Shown: piece by piece, positions 10,953-21,632 of the stretch
Position numbering within the stretch: the first letter of the stretch is position 1
How the letters are laid out: the number at the start of each line of letters is the position of its first letter
From: Channallabes apus
Lineage: Eukaryota > Chordata > Actinopteri > Siluriformes > Clariidae
NCBI GenBank assembly: GCA_030522415.1
Contig: CM060114.1
Span: 29,950,804-30,014,803, forward strand
Direction of reading: 5' to 3'
DNA length: 64,000 nt
Translations under genes and position numbers: made by a program
Notes under the pieces: model-generated
Seen by the model: the letters and a program-made list of their open reading frames with translations, nothing else
What the model was told of the DNA's origin: nothing
Database searches by the model: none

Positions 10953-13900
10953 ACAAAAAAATCACACACACACTGAAAATCGTCCCTAACTCACTCACTC
11001 ACTCATCAACTGTACCGCTTTATCCTGTATACAGGGTCACGGGGGTGCTAGAGCCTATCCCAGGAGGCTTAGGGCATGAGGTGGGGTACATCCATGCCAA
11101 TCCATCGCAGGGCGCACACAACATACACTACAGGAAATTTGTGCTGAGCAACAAGCCAGAGGACGTTGTCTTCTTATATGAGGTCACAATAGGAGGAAAT
11201 CTTTCCTCACTGTACACCTATTTGAATGTCATGTCTATACAGCAAGTGAATTTTGGTCCCCTAAATAGGCTAATAAGTTAAAGAACTTTTGGCCTTCTGT
11301 ACATTTAAGCTGTGTGTGAAAAAAGCTGTAATTCTTGAATCTGAAAAAACCTGATTCGAGAATTAAACCTGCTGTGATATAATAAGTTTAAGAAAATCGC
11401 TATGCCTAATGCCACCATGATATGAGATCATTACCCTAATTCGAAAGCTTTGCTTGTTCCTCACTCCTAAGGGTTACCTTGGACATGAGAAATCCTTCAT
11501 CGCCACCCAAGGTCCTATGATCAACACGGTTAACGACTTCTGGCAGATGGCCTGGCAGGAGGAGTCGCCCGTCATCGTCATGATCACCAAGCTGAAGGAG
11601 AAGAACGAGGTGATGAACACATTTGAGCTTCTTATGCATTGTATAGAACAACAATTTCTGTGTGTCTGACGATTTACCATGCTTTTGTGTCGGAACAGAA
11701 ATGCGTTTTGTACTGGCCTGAAAAACGAGGGATTTACGGCAAGGTGGAGGTTCTCGTCAACAGTGTCCGGGAATGTGAACATTACACTGTCCGCACACTC
11801 ACACTCAAAGTACGAACCTCTCTTTGTTTCTTATTAAACTCGATGTTGTTGAAATGAGTGACTCAGAAGCCCTTTGAAATAAAAGTGTCACTGTAACAAT
11901 ATATATTATTTCAGACAGTCTCAAGTGTGTGGTTTTGTGGGTGTTATATTATTTCAGCAAGGTGGCCAAAGTCATAAAGTCCAGCATTACTGGTACACGT
12001 CATGGCCGGATCATAAAACCCCAGACAGCGCAGGGCCTCTGCTGCAGCTCATGACTGATGTCGAGGAAAGCAGAGAGGCTTCCGAGTCACATGGCCCCGT
12101 CATCGTTCACTGCAGGTACACCACTTAAAACAACATACTGTTGTACAAATATGGTATATAGGGTGGAAGGGGTAGATGGAGTACCTTGGTGGAAAAGCAG
12201 TGGCAGAACTTTCTGACATGCAAAGAACCTTAGGTTCAGAAGAGACATCCTCATACTGTACATATTAAACAACCATGTACAAAACATTCGGCATCCTTTT
12301 CACTGAGTCGTCTGTTTTTACTCTTTGCCTGCTCCCATACTCTCACTTCCTGACTTCCTTTGTAACCAGACTTACGAATGAGTTCCTCCTGGGAGAATGT
12401 TTGTAAGTCAGATTTGTTTGTAAGTCGAACAAAGTGAGGTCTTATACACCTTTGAAACTAATATACAATGTAAAGCATAAGAAAAAACAAACACACAGGT
12501 TTGGTGTTTTGGTTCTGCATTATACTCTCCTGGACTGACTGAAACTGGTCAGGCCGACTCGTCACCCTCTGGACCCTGGAGGTGCAAGGCGACAGTGCGT
12601 ATCTGTAACATTTGTAACTCCAATGTTTGTAAGTCAGGAATTTACTGTATGAGATTTGCTTAAGTGGTTTATCATGAAGAGAGAAGCCTGAGGTATTTGC
12701 ATTCCTACAGTAATTCCTTCCAGAGTTAATGCTTATTGCCAAATGGTGGTGCCCTAAGTTCCCCCTGTTTTTAAACTAGTAAAAGGAGCTACATGTAAAA
12801 GGAAATAAAGCATGTAAAAGTACAAGGGGTGTTTAGGTAAAAACTTTTGATTGTGCAGAATAACAGAACACAGTTATGAGAGTAAAAACTCCTTTTCTTT
12901 TTCTATATAATCCCCTGATATACTAATGCACTTATCCGAGTGTTTTACTAGTGCTTGGATACCATCAAGGTAGAAAGATTTTTCAATATGCTGAAGCCAT
13001 TATCTGATGGACTGCTTCACATCTGAAACTCTGGCCTCCCAGGAACTCCCAAACATGTGAAAATGGCATGAAGTGAGGTACAGTATGGGGGATGTGGCCA
13101 TAACTCTCAGGAGAGTGGTGTTGATGAGTGATTGTGTGTACAGTTCCCACGGACAGATTTGTTCCTTTCTCAAACAGGTTACCCGTCGATTTTCAAGGAT
13201 CAGGCGTTCCGCACTCTTAATGTTTACAGAAAAGAGTGCAGTTGCTACTGAGGCTAACAGTCTAATCACTGTACTGTGCTTGTCACTGGTTTTCCTTCAC
13301 AAAATATTTCAACAGAAGACCCAGTTTGACTTGAAATCACCTCAGAGGTCTGTCTAACAGTGAAATTTCCTGTCTGTGGCCTCAAAACAAGGACACACAC
13401 CCTTAAAAACAGCTAACATGAAAACACAAGGCAAAAGGATCAAAACACTCTCTTTAGTTGACATCCTGTGTGTGTGCGCGCGCCATCATTGTCCTGCACA
13501 ATAGTCTTCCTTTAAGGTGTTTAAGTGCTTCCTTAGAGATGTATCCAATGTGTTAGTGTGTAAAAGCAATGGTGTGAATGTCCTGTCTGCTTTCCTCCAA
13601 TAGTTCCTCCAGTAGTGAACTTGTTCTCCAACAAGAGGCTAAATTCTAAATCTGTCCTTTCTCGGTTCCCGCCCGCAGTTGGATGTTTTTGTCGATCCGT
13701 TCTGATCTCGCGAGAATGCAGTTTATAAGCTGTTGTCCATATTGGGGATGGGGAATTGATATCATCTCTGAGAATTGTCTGTTTATTGACTTTTGAAGAC
13801 AAACCTGTGAGGACACTAGAACATGACCATGGACTTAAGGATGATGAGAACCTCGTGGATCCACTGCTACTTGAAGTGGACCCTCTGAGAAACTCAGGAA

Positions 13901-16900
13901 TCCATTGCAAAGACTCTTTGACTCAATTTAGTGAAACTGAAAAGCACACAAGCAAACCTTGCAGACCTTGCAATAGGAATTTTACTCCTAACTGAGGCAA
14001 AGACACAAGACGTACCATATCTGTAAAACCTCTCAGTTCATGATGTTGTTCATGTTCAAAGGCATTTCAGATAACAAAGCACTGAATCTACAGGAAACTC
14101 ATTGCAATGGTCTCCAACAGTAATCGACTAGAGCAGTCTTGTGACAGAGGTGTACCTGTCCTCTTTGGTTTATTTCCACAAAAGTTACCTTTTTTTTGGT
14201 ATGGCTTAGAAATATTATAAACCCGAGTAATTCTTTGTATTATAGTATGATATTAACAATGCTAGTGCTGCATTAGCTTTATAAAGTTCAGAATTTTCAA
14301 AAGTGGATCACTGTTTACCCCTTGCATTTCTTTTCTTTTTTTTTTTTTCTCTAAGAAATCTAGACACTTTTTTAGAGCAGGCCTTAGTGCCGGTCATAAA
14401 CTTAAAGTGGTTCTCTAGTTTAAATCACAACTGCTGGTAGATCACTCAAGAAAACAAGATCACTTGGTTCTCTATCATTGTGTTTCTACTAACTAATCAC
14501 CATCATGCTCAATGAGCAGCAACCTTCCCAAAAACAATTACTGATGCCCATCATTCCCACTGATTTCCATCATTACTAATAGCCAATATTGTGTTACCAT
14601 TATTACTAATAACTAATATCTTACCACCATCATTCCCAATCACCAGTAAGTTACAGTACCCCTGCTTTTTCCATAGACAATCACTGATCCCTATCATTAT
14701 TAATAGCCAATAATATGTCACTATCATTACCAGTGACCAATCACTGATCCCCATCACATCCAATGTCAAATTACTGATTCCCATTATTTCCAATGTCCAA
14801 TCACTGATCCCCCATTGGACAACGTCAAATTACTCATCCCCCATTGGAGACAGTGTCCAGTCTCTGATCCCCATCATTCCCAATGATCACTGATTCCATC
14901 TTTACTAATAACCAATATTGTGTCACCGTCATTACTAATAACCAAGAACTTATCATCATTCCCAATGACCAGTAACTTATTCCTGCCAACGACAATCACT
15001 GATCCCTATTATTGTTAATAACATGCCAATAACATGTCACTGACATTACCAATTACCAATCACTGATCTCCATCATTCCCAAAGACAATCACTGATCCCC
15101 ATCACCCCCAATGCCCAATCACTGATCCCCATCACCCCCAATGCCCAATCACTGATCCCCATCACCCCCAATGCCCAATCACTGATCCCCATCACCCCCA
15201 ATGCCCAATCACTGATCCCCATCACCCCCAATGCCCAATCACTGATCCCCATCACCCCCAATGCCCAATCACTGGTCCCCATCACCCCCAATGCCCAATC
15301 ACTGATCCCCATCACCCCCAATGCCCAATCACTGATCCCCATCACCCCCAATGCCCAATCACTGATCCCCATCACCCCCAATGCCCAATCACTGATCCCC
15401 ATCACCCCCAATGACCAATCACTGATCCCCATCACCCCCAATGCCCAATCACTGATCCCCATCACCCCCAATGCCCAATCACTGTTCCCCATCACCCCCA
15501 ATGCCCAATCACTGATCCCCATCACCCCCAATGCCCAATCACTGATCCCCATCACCCCCAATGCCCAATCACTGATCCCCATCACCCCCAATGCTCAATC
15601 ACTGATCCCAATCACTCCTGGTGACCAATCACTGATCCCCATCACCCCCAATGCCCAATCACTGATCCCAATCACTCCTGGTGACCAATCACTGATCCCC
15701 ATCACCCCCAATGCCCAATCACTGATCCCCATCACCCCCAATGCCCAATCACTGATCCCCATCACCCCCAATGACCAATCACTGATCCCCATCACCCCCA
15801 ATGCCCAATCACTGATCCCCATCACCCCCAATGCCCAATCACTGATCCCAATCACTCCTGGTGACCAATCACTGATCCCCATCACCCCCAATGCCCAATC
15901 ACTGATCCCAATCACTCCTGGTGACCAATCACTGATCCCCATCACCCCCAATGCCCAATCACTGATCCCAATCACTCCCGGTGACCAATCACTGATCCCC
16001 ATCCTTGCCAGTGATTATTGAACATTTTACCATCTTTCCCCATGATTAGTCACTAATTGCCACTGTTCCCAACGCATAATCACTGATCACCATCTTTTCC
16101 AATGACCGTTAACTAATTGTCATCTTTCCTAATAATTAATCACTGATCACAATTTTTCCTAATTAATCACTGATGATCATTGTTCCCAATAACTAATTAT
16201 TTTTCATCAGTGTTTCTTAATGAACAATCACTGATCACCATCTTGCTTAACAACCAGTCACAGATTATCGTCTTTCACAATAACTAATCACTGTTTACCA
16301 TTGTTGCTAAATCACTGATTAAACACACTTCATTATATTTCACATTATTGGTTTCCTTCATCGCTACCCATCTTAATGACTAAGCACTTAGCAACATCTT
16401 TCCCCTGTTTTTGACTAATCAAAACAAGTCGTGTGTGGATCGGATGGTCCGCTGTGGCGACCTCTTGACATGAGCAGCTGCAGGAGAGTTTAAATAGATA
16501 TTGTAAATACTAATGCAAATGACTAATGCCTGTTCACCTGTTAAACAGTACAGTGCTTAAAAATATATACAGGATGTCACAACTCTGTTCAGTATCAGTT
16601 TTTTTTCACACATTTAGCACAGCCGGTTTTCATCCTGTCTGTCAACAGAGAAAGAGCCGTGACCAGAGTGTCTGAGAGACACTTAAACCACAAAGCCTCT
16701 ATTATTGTCCGCTGTTTTAACGCCTTTCTTTCTGATTCACAGTGCTGGAATCGGTCGCACCGGCTGCTTCATTGCCACCACCATAGGCTGTCATCAGCTG
16801 CGTCGGGAAGGAGTAGTGGACCTTCTGAGCATCGTGTGCCAGATGAGAGTAGACAGGTACAGGCATTCTTACAAGTCATTTTTACATCTTTTATCTTACA

Positions 16901-17030
16901 TTAATTACATAGAAGTAACTCTTGTTTGTGTCTTAGGGGTGGGATGATCCAAACCGGAGAACAGTATGAGTTCGTCCACCATGCATTGAGTCTCTACGAA
17001 GGCCGTCTATCAGCAGACACTGACCAGTGA
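4100..17030 (+). CDS. ptprr: ptprr: receptor-type tyrosine phosphatase R (3' nine exons, spliced)
   Basis: A KIM-family protein tyrosine phosphatase that docks on and dephosphorylates MAP kinases such as ERK and p38. Exons: 4100-4491, 6462-6651, 6836-6920, 10179-10258, 11472-11609, 11699-11809, 11958-12115, 16743-16856, 16937-17030. They sum to 1362 nt, 453 codons plus TGA, with all phases matching. Counting from 4100, the kinase-interaction motif [16 protein letters not shown] is at residues 131-146, the WPD loop acid is D350 and the catalytic Cys is C384 in [10 protein letters not shown]. The family's PKA-regulated serine is in [19 protein letters not shown] and [16 protein letters not shown] fit PTPRR better than the paralogues PTPN7 and PTPN5. 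The 5' exons, including any signal peptide and membrane helix, lie outside the window; short isoforms starting further in are known in mammals. ptprb follows 7.4 kb downstream on the same strand. Confidence 0.93.
4492..6461 (+). other. ptprr: ptprr intron with a mariner-like relic and a CA microsatellite
   Basis: Contains the deleted mariner-like element at 5133-5711 and a (CA)n run at about 5833-5870. Just before the acceptor (6404-6440) is a cluster of overlapping TACAGTA/TACTGTA words. No exon was seen. Confidence 0.75.
5133..5711. mobile_element. deleted mariner-like element with terminal inverted repeats
   Basis: An 18-bp perfect inverted pair (TTCAAGTCAAACCGGGAC at 5144-5161 and its complement at 5683-5700) lies inside weaker outer ends that begin and end with TA. 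The interior (about 5400-5560) matches, with decay, relics at 13000-13345, 26740-27050 and 46975-47125. The last two encode mariner-like peptide on the minus strand. No intact transposase. Confidence 0.75.
6462..6651 (+). CDS. ptprr: ptprr exon b: kinase-interaction motif
   Basis: Acceptor CCCGTAG; the first base completes an Arg codon. Encodes [20 protein letters not shown] followed by a helical [15 protein letters not shown] segment and ends HAEFA in phase 0 before GTGAGT. This is the MAP-kinase docking motif and the linker to the catalytic domain. Confidence 0.93.
6836..6920 (+). CDS. ptprr: ptprr exon c: start of catalytic domain
   Basis: Acceptor TTGGCAG, phase 0. Encodes [20 protein letters not shown] then NRYKTILP, the conserved entry to the PTP domain. 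Ends in phase 1 before GTTAGT, the same position and phase as ptprb exon 24. Confidence 0.92.
7196..7405 (+). repeat. SINE family A fragment with internal GT repeat
   Basis: Matches the SINE body (CTGTGCTTGGTGGGTTTCCT, AAAGGCATGCATGTTAGAC) and the GTCCAGGGTGTACCCC 3' part, with a (GT)n run at about 7293-7318. The tRNA-like head is missing. Confidence 0.75.
8870..9298 (+). repeat. tRNA-derived SINE, family B
   Basis: The head GTGGCGCGGTGGTAAAGCGC and the B-box-like GGTTTGATTCCC look tRNA-derived. The body contains GCCGATTGGCCGAGCTCTCT and CCAATCAGGGGTGTCTGTGA and ends in poly-A (about 9287-9298). A second copy in reverse orientation is at 56616-56965. Confidence 0.85.
9314..9441 (+). repeat. 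SINE family A 5' fragment
   Basis: tRNA-like head GGTGTAGTGGTTAGCACTGT followed by a shortened body ending AAAGACATGCAGATGAGGC. It lies directly behind the family-B SINE. Confidence 0.75.
9777..9988 (+). repeat. SINE family A, truncated
   Basis: Head (GTGTAGTGGTTAGCACCGTC) and body through TGCCTGTAGTGTGTGAATG; the 3' tail is missing. Confidence 0.8.
10179..10258 (+). CDS. ptprr: ptprr exon d: pTyr-loop region, YINANYIR
   Basis: Acceptor TTTGCAG; completes an Asn codon, then encodes [18 protein letters not shown] and YINANYIR. Ends in phase 0 at GTAAGC, the same position and phase as ptprb exon 25. A 12-bp GACATTAACATT repeat follows within about 15 nt of the donor. Confidence 0.92.
10674..10905. 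repeat. interspersed repeat C, copy 1
   Basis: AAAGGTCCCATATTTTA, then ACTCAGATCT, then GTGTAAATGAGC. It aligns by eye with 22400-22690 and 55057-55350. About 43 bp of its end (10860-10903) recurs almost exactly at 12497-12540. Confidence 0.7.
10993..11140 (-). repeat. SINE family A 3' fragment
   Basis: Complement of the SINE tail (ACCGCTTTATCCTGTATACA, then AGCCTATCCCAGGAGGCTTA). It interrupts repeat C, whose continuation follows at about 11141. Confidence 0.75.
11472..11609 (+). CDS. ptprr: ptprr exon e: FIATQGPM and WQMAWQE motifs
   Basis: Acceptor CTCCTAAG. Encodes [35 protein letters not shown] and ends KLKEKNE, phase 0 at both ends (138 nt). It includes the conserved core strands of the PTP fold and matches ptprb exon 26 in position and phase. 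Confidence 0.95.
11699..11809 (+). CDS. ptprr: ptprr exon f: [14 protein letters not shown]
   Basis: Acceptor CGGAACAG. Encodes [20 protein letters not shown] and ends RTLTLK, phase 0 at both ends (111 nt). The [15 protein letters not shown] string is one of the clearest reasons for choosing PTPRR over PTPN7. Confidence 0.94.
11958..12115 (+). CDS. ptprr: ptprr exon g: WPD loop to active-site His-Cys
   Basis: Acceptor TTATTTCAG. Encodes [20 protein letters not shown] and ends GPVIVHC plus two bases (AG) of the Ser codon. The WPD general acid is here; the catalytic Cys is the last whole codon. A decoy ATTTCAG lies about 40 nt upstream. Confidence 0.95.
12821..13345 (-). mobile_element. decayed mariner-like element
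   Basis: Starts TACAAGGGGTGTTTAGG and ends near CAGTTTGACTTGAAAT, resembling the ends of the 5133-5711 element. The minus strand retains a degraded [16 protein letters not shown] echo of the mariner motif that is better preserved at 26802-27050. Non-functional. Confidence 0.6.
15091..16010. repeat. 30-bp minisatellite, ~30 copies
   Basis: A 30-bp unit (ATCACTGATCCCCATCACCC then CCAATGCCCA) repeats about 30 times with near identity. A variant unit (CCAATCACTCCTGGTGACCA in its second part) alternates with the main unit at 15601, 15661, 15841, 15901 and 15961. Degenerate copies spread outwards to about 14470 and 16330. Because 30 is divisible by 3, the minus strand reads as [10 protein letters not shown] repeats; this is not a gene. 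Confidence 0.95.
16743..16856 (+). CDS. ptprr: ptprr exon h: P-loop [10 protein letters not shown]
   Basis: Acceptor GATTCACAG; completes Ser, then [20 protein letters not shown], ending IVCQMRVD plus two bases. Together with the previous exon it forms the HCXXGXXR phosphate-binding loop. Confidence 0.95.
16937..17030 (+). CDS. ptprr: ptprr last coding exon: Q-loop and C-terminus
   Basis: Acceptor TGTCTTAG; encodes [20 protein letters not shown] then [10 protein letters not shown] and TGA at 17028-17030. MIQTGEQY supplies the conserved Q-loop glutamine. The C-terminus is as short as in mammalian PTPRR. Confidence 0.94.
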
Positions 17031-18252
17031 AGCCAAAGGAAGGCAAGAGGAAGATGTTACGAGGATGTTTTTTTTTTCTCTTTTTTTAACAAGGAAGAAC
17101 AATCTCTCAAAAGTCCAAGAAGTCGAATTTTCCAGACAATCCTGAATCTAAAGGATTGTTATAAAGATGTCTTGCACTTGCGATCTTAAACAGCAGTGGT
17201 AGTAGGAAGATCATGCTTCTTCAACAAGATCTTAGCAGATGTGCGCTGGACTCTAAAGAAGCATGTTGGCTCTGTCGACGTCGATTAAAACCAGTATCTG
17301 TTTCTTTAAGTATACCTGACCTCTGACCTCCAGTTTTGGACGTTCCATGGAGCCACGTCGTGCCCAGACGGTCTAAGTAATTGATCCAAAACGTGTAGAT
17401 TAGCACTTTTTCTGTTTCTCGTCACTTCACAGAGAACTATCTTATTCGAAGACTGTTAGACGCATCAGCTGGACTCGTGTATGTGTATGTGTGTATGTAT
17501 GTGTGTGTGAATACTGGATGTCCCAACGGTTCCTCTAATCGTTTTAACAAAAACCTACTCAAGATTTTAGCATGAATGTAAAGACGTTCAAATCTGCTCA
17601 TTTCTTATACTTCTGTATTATTTTGATTTCTATTTGTAAAAGACGAGGTTATAAAGTACAACACATCACGATACAATAATGGTGCAGTCCGCATATAAAC
17701 GTAAGTGTACTTTAAATATCAGAGTTTGAAATATATAAATATATTAAATATAATAATAGTTATTTTTGTACTATCTTCCCTGAGTAATTGTTGCTTTAAT
17801 ATTTTTTTTAGTTCTTTTTTTCTATTTAAATAAAGCAACGTCCATCCAAAGTGAGAACATGAGGCAGAAAAGAAGTAAAAAAAAAAAAAAAAACAAGTCC
17901 ATGTGAAGAGAAAAAAAAAACATAGACAAAGAATTTTTGAACAACCTGTTTTTTTTGTTTTTTGTTTTTTTTTATGGATTATAAACAGGATCAAATCCAT
18001 TGCGATTTGGTTCATTTAAGGACTTGGAATAACCATGTACTGTACAGTATGTTTTAAACCATAAAGCGTCTTGACAACTCCAACAATTTTTACTCATTCT
18101 AATCCATGTTTTTTTTTTTCAATTCGCTAAATTCCAACACTTGGTTACACACACTTAATGCGCTAAATCAGGAGGACACCAAATTTTAATAAAGCGAGCC
18201 TCTTCCCCCTCCGCACTTCTTCTAAAAAATTCATGCTGTCAGTCATTACAAC
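17031..18252 (+). other. ptprr: probable ptprr 3' UTR
   Basis: Follows the stop codon. AATAAA-type signals are present at 17829-17834 and 18188-18193, and more lie beyond the element at 18253, so the poly-A site cannot be fixed by reading. No ORF of interest. Confidence 0.5.
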
Positions 18253-18651
18253 GATCAGCCATAACGTCATGACATCTGACAGGTGATGTGAATAACATTG
18301 AGTATCTCGTTATGTTGGCACCTGGAAGTGAACAATTTGTTCCCGAAGCAGAAAAAATGGGCAAACTTGTGATGGCTAGACGACCGGATCAGAGCAACAA
18401 CACAATTGCAGCTGGATGTTCCAGACTGCGAAAATGCTTCAGGAATGGTTTGAGGCACATCACAAAAAGTTTGAGGTGTCGACTGCTCCAGGTTCTCATA
18501 ACTTACACTACTTAAGAGCATGATGCCAGATACTACAGCACGTCTTCTGAGGTCTAATGGAGTCCATGCTTTGGAAAGTCAGGGCTGATTTTGTGGCACC
18601 AAGGGTCCGACACAATATTACAGACGGATGGTCATGACGCTATGGCTGATC
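18253..18651. mobile_element. ~400-bp inverted-repeat DNA transposon relic
   Basis: GATCAGCCATAACGTCATGA at the left is the near-perfect complement of GGTCATGACGCTATGGCTGATC at the right. The interior (about 18300-18600) resembles degraded transposase sequence but is not intact. A similar right end is seen at about 26655-26672. Confidence 0.7.
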
Positions 18652-20057
18652 CATCTACATAGTTCTTTTTCGACCTATCAACCTGTAAAGATATACACTT
18701 CTGTGCAAAAGTCTTAGCCACCCAACATTTTACATGAAAAATAAATACCCCATTGTTTTTTTTTTATTGAAAACGTTATATACCATAATTGAATTTGTAC
18801 TGTAAGTGAAGGAAGGCGACATTTTAGCCGAGTATTACGTACAAATCAGGTGATCTTATATAAAAATTTCTTTTTAGTGCTTGCATACTGTAAATCATAT
18901 CTGTCAATCATATACATGTAAATCAGTTTTTATCTCATCGAGGTACAGGTACATGTATATCATGGTGAAGTGTATAAAAGTGCTATTAAAGCTTCTCCGA
19001 GGATACTGCTGCTTCGATTAAGTGTTCGGTTTTATGAGGTTGAAAGATGATTGTTGTAGAACTTTAAGCATTTCTTACATTTTTTTGTATCGTCCATTTT
19101 TTTATGGGGAAAAAACAAAAGTTCTGATTATTTGTGATACAGAGGTTTTACTGATATATTTGTGAGTTTCTATTCGATGTGTGTAGCATAGAAAAATACG
19201 GTCAGTTTCTCGTCAGTGTACGTTGGCTTACTGTTTCTAGCTTTTTGTTCCCCCACTCTTTCAATGTTATTAACCTGTCAATAACATTTTCCTCCCTTTT
19301 GTATGTTTAATCCACGGTTGTTGTGAGGATTAAACAAAGTGTAACTTTCAAGCTTTTCAGACCTGCTACAGTAGATAATTCTAGCTTGTATAATCTGTAC
19401 ATATCCTCTTTCTATTACTACAATAAGTCAAGTCTGAGCCGGAGGTTCGGCGTGTCATGTTCAGCAACCACGGCTTTCCGTTGGTTCATCCTGTGAAAAC
19501 AAACCAGACATATTATTACTATAACTATACGAAATTAAACCATACTGTTGATGAGAACGCCTGACTGTGTTGTGATTTCAAGCCGTAATATCTAATGTTG
19601 AGGTACTGTACCACGTATGGTACGTTCACATGAATATGAGTCCTGTTTTATCTTTATGGAGATGTAATGTGGAGAAACACGTGTATAGAACTAAAATAAA
19701 TATTATTATTATTATTATTATTATTGCCGACTCAGACTGTACTCTAACTGGTGATAATATACCTAACTCTGTGACTTTGTGGTCTTTACAGTAAAAATAA
19801 TAAATCAATCATACCCAGTGATTTTGGCATTGCTGTGGTTCTGTTTTGTACTGTATGATCATGCGGAGCGAGGTTCAGTCAACAAGATCATTAGTGAGGT
19901 CATGCTTGTATAAAGTATGTTCCACCTTTAATGTAAATCATCATTAACAAGGAATCAAAATAAAACTAGAATGTGCACACCTTTTAAAGGGATAGGTCAG
20001 ATTTTTTAAAATCTGTCTTAAATGCGAATAAGGACATTGCAGTACATTAGATGCATA

Positions 20058-20340
20058 TACAGGGTGGGTGAAAAGTAACTAGGCGTTTAAAATTGGTAAT
20101 TAAGTCCATATTTCTAATACAAATTTATTGAAACAAATTGTACGTGTAGTTTATTACATAGGAAAATGAAAGCAAATCTTTAAATTTCAGCGTAGGCGCC
20201 AGTTTCTTCAAAAGGTTGGGGATGGAACACACACTTCTGAAGGAAGTTGTTTGGGATATCGCTGAGAACCTCCTGAATCCATAGAAATATCGACTTTATT
20301 ACCGATTTTTAACGCCTAGTTACTTTTCACACAGCCTGTA
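20058..20340. mobile_element. 283-bp mariner-type MITE with CAG/CTG termini
   Basis: Left end TACAGGGTGGGTGAAAAGTA and right end TACTTTTCACACAGCCTGTA are inverted copies flanked by TA. Its terminal trinucleotides are CAG and CTG, so excision of such an element would be expected to leave TA-CAG-TA or TA-CTG-TA. Confidence 0.8.
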
Positions 20341-20602
20341 AGTACATCACACTGGATGCATATAAGTATATTGCACTTGGCCGTTATAAGTTTTCCTGCT
20401 CTGCACAAGTTCGTCACCTGATATACTGTATGAGTACAGTGTAAGTAATCATGGCCGAATTCCACAGCCATCATACATTCAAAAGTTCAGCTGAGACTCA
20501 TTTTAAGCTTCTGCAGTACCACTGTGCTAAATCGAGTTGTTATCTTTCAAAGTTACAGAGTATTTACAGCTCTTTTCTGTTACAACAACTTTACAGTACA
20601 GT

Positions 20603-20759
20603 GATGGAATAGTGGCTTAGTGGTTAGCACTGTCGCCTTGCACCTCGCGGTTTTTCTTCCAGGTACCCCGGTTTCCTCCCACAGTCCAAAGTCATGCAGA
20701 TTACTGTAAGCTAATTGGCATTCTCAAATTTGCCCGTAGTGTGTGAATGTACATGTGAG

Positions 20760-20802
<43 letters not shown>

Positions 20803-20888
20803 CCTGTGATGGATTGGCCACCCGTCCAGGGCCCCCATGACACTGTATCCAGGATAAAGCGGTATAGACGTCCAGTGGGAGTGAGTGT
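20603..20888 (+). repeat. SINE family A with GT repeat and a CTGTA insertion
   Basis: Head GGCTTAGTGGTTAGCACTGT, body, (GT)n at about 20764-20801 and tail AAGCGGTATAGAC. At 20702-20708 the family sequence CAGATTAGGCTAATT instead reads with TACTGTA, a 5-bp insertion at TA. Confidence 0.85.
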
Positions 20889-21330
20889 AAAGTATAGTCA
20901 TCCCTAAGACTGGTTAGGAAATGAGGGTTGTGTATTTTGACCTCAATTACTTTACATTGTACTTGTTTTCCGGGTGGAAAACCTTCCAGTCGGTGTGCAG
21001 AGCAGGAAAATGTACAAGATCCAAGACTATTGTAATGTACTTACATGTACGTCAATTTAGATTTAAAACAACCATAAAAACCATAAGTAGATCCATGGCA
21101 TGATGCTTCCACCACCATGCTTCACTACGAGTATACAGTAGTAACCTTTAGGTGCACTTGACTTGTGTAGCTCTTACTGTACATCTTTATATTTTGTCTA
21201 TAATACTAAAATAAATGAAGTTTATAATGTACCTACTGTATATCTCTTAAATTAGTTTAACCTTACACTTTATTCGACTTATATGACTCATATTCTGCCT
21301 TGATTTAAATACAGTATGTTGGAACAAGAC

Positions 21331-21632
21331 TCGTGGTGGTGTAGTGATTAGCACTGTGGCCTCACACCACCAGGGTCAAGGGGTCAAGTTTGGCTTCTAG
21401 TCTGTGTGTGTAAAGTTTGCATGTTCTCCCTGTGCTTGGTGGGATTCCTCTTGGTACCCCAGTTTCCTCCCACATACAAAGGCATGCAAAGTGGGCTAAT
21501 TGCCGTTTCGAAATTGGCCTGTGATGGATTGGCATCCTGTCCAGGGTGTACCCTGTCCTGTAACCGAGTCTCCTGGGATAGGCTCAATGCCTCCTGTGAC
21601 CCAATACGAGATAAGCAGTGTAAAGCAGTACA
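21331..21632 (+). repeat. SINE family A, diverged
   Basis: Head GGTGGTGTAGTGATTAGCAC, body TGCATGTTCTCCCTGTGCTT and tail TCTCCTGGGATAGGCTCAAT. Overlapping short ORFs are by-products. Confidence 0.8.

Larger units (their letters stand above)
10259..11471 (+). other. ptprr: ptprr intron with interspersed repeat C and a SINE fragment
   Basis: Contains a copy of interspersed repeat C (about 10674-10905), a C-run plus (CA)n (10921-10957), a minus-oriented SINE-A fragment (10993-11140) and a further piece of repeat C (about 11141-11220). No exon was seen. Confidence 0.65.
12116..16742 (+). other. ptprr: ptprr active-site intron with minisatellite and mariner relic
   Basis: A 4.6-kb intron between HC and SAGIGRTG. 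It holds a duplicated 43-bp block plus a SINE-A scrap (12497-12590), a decayed mariner-like relic (12821-13345) and the 30-bp minisatellite with degenerate flanks (about 14470-16330). The ORF at 13533-13995 on either strand shows no family resemblance. Confidence 0.75.

Noticed and set aside
13533..13995. Overlapping ORFs of 125 and 79 codons
   Set aside because: No family motifs, opposite strands, inside the ptprr intron and near repeat relics.
15073..16002. Minus-strand ORFs with [10 protein letters not shown] repeats
   Set aside because: The 30-bp minisatellite unit is a multiple of 3 without stops; the array lies inside the ptprr intron.
15091..16010. Regular 30-bp repeats resembling a CRISPR array
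   Set aside because: Units are directly adjacent with no unique spacers, and the host is a vertebrate.
4100..17030. Assignment as PTPN7 or PTPN5
   Set aside because: The docking and catalytic motifs are shared, but [27 protein letters not shown] and linkage to ptprb fit PTPRR better.
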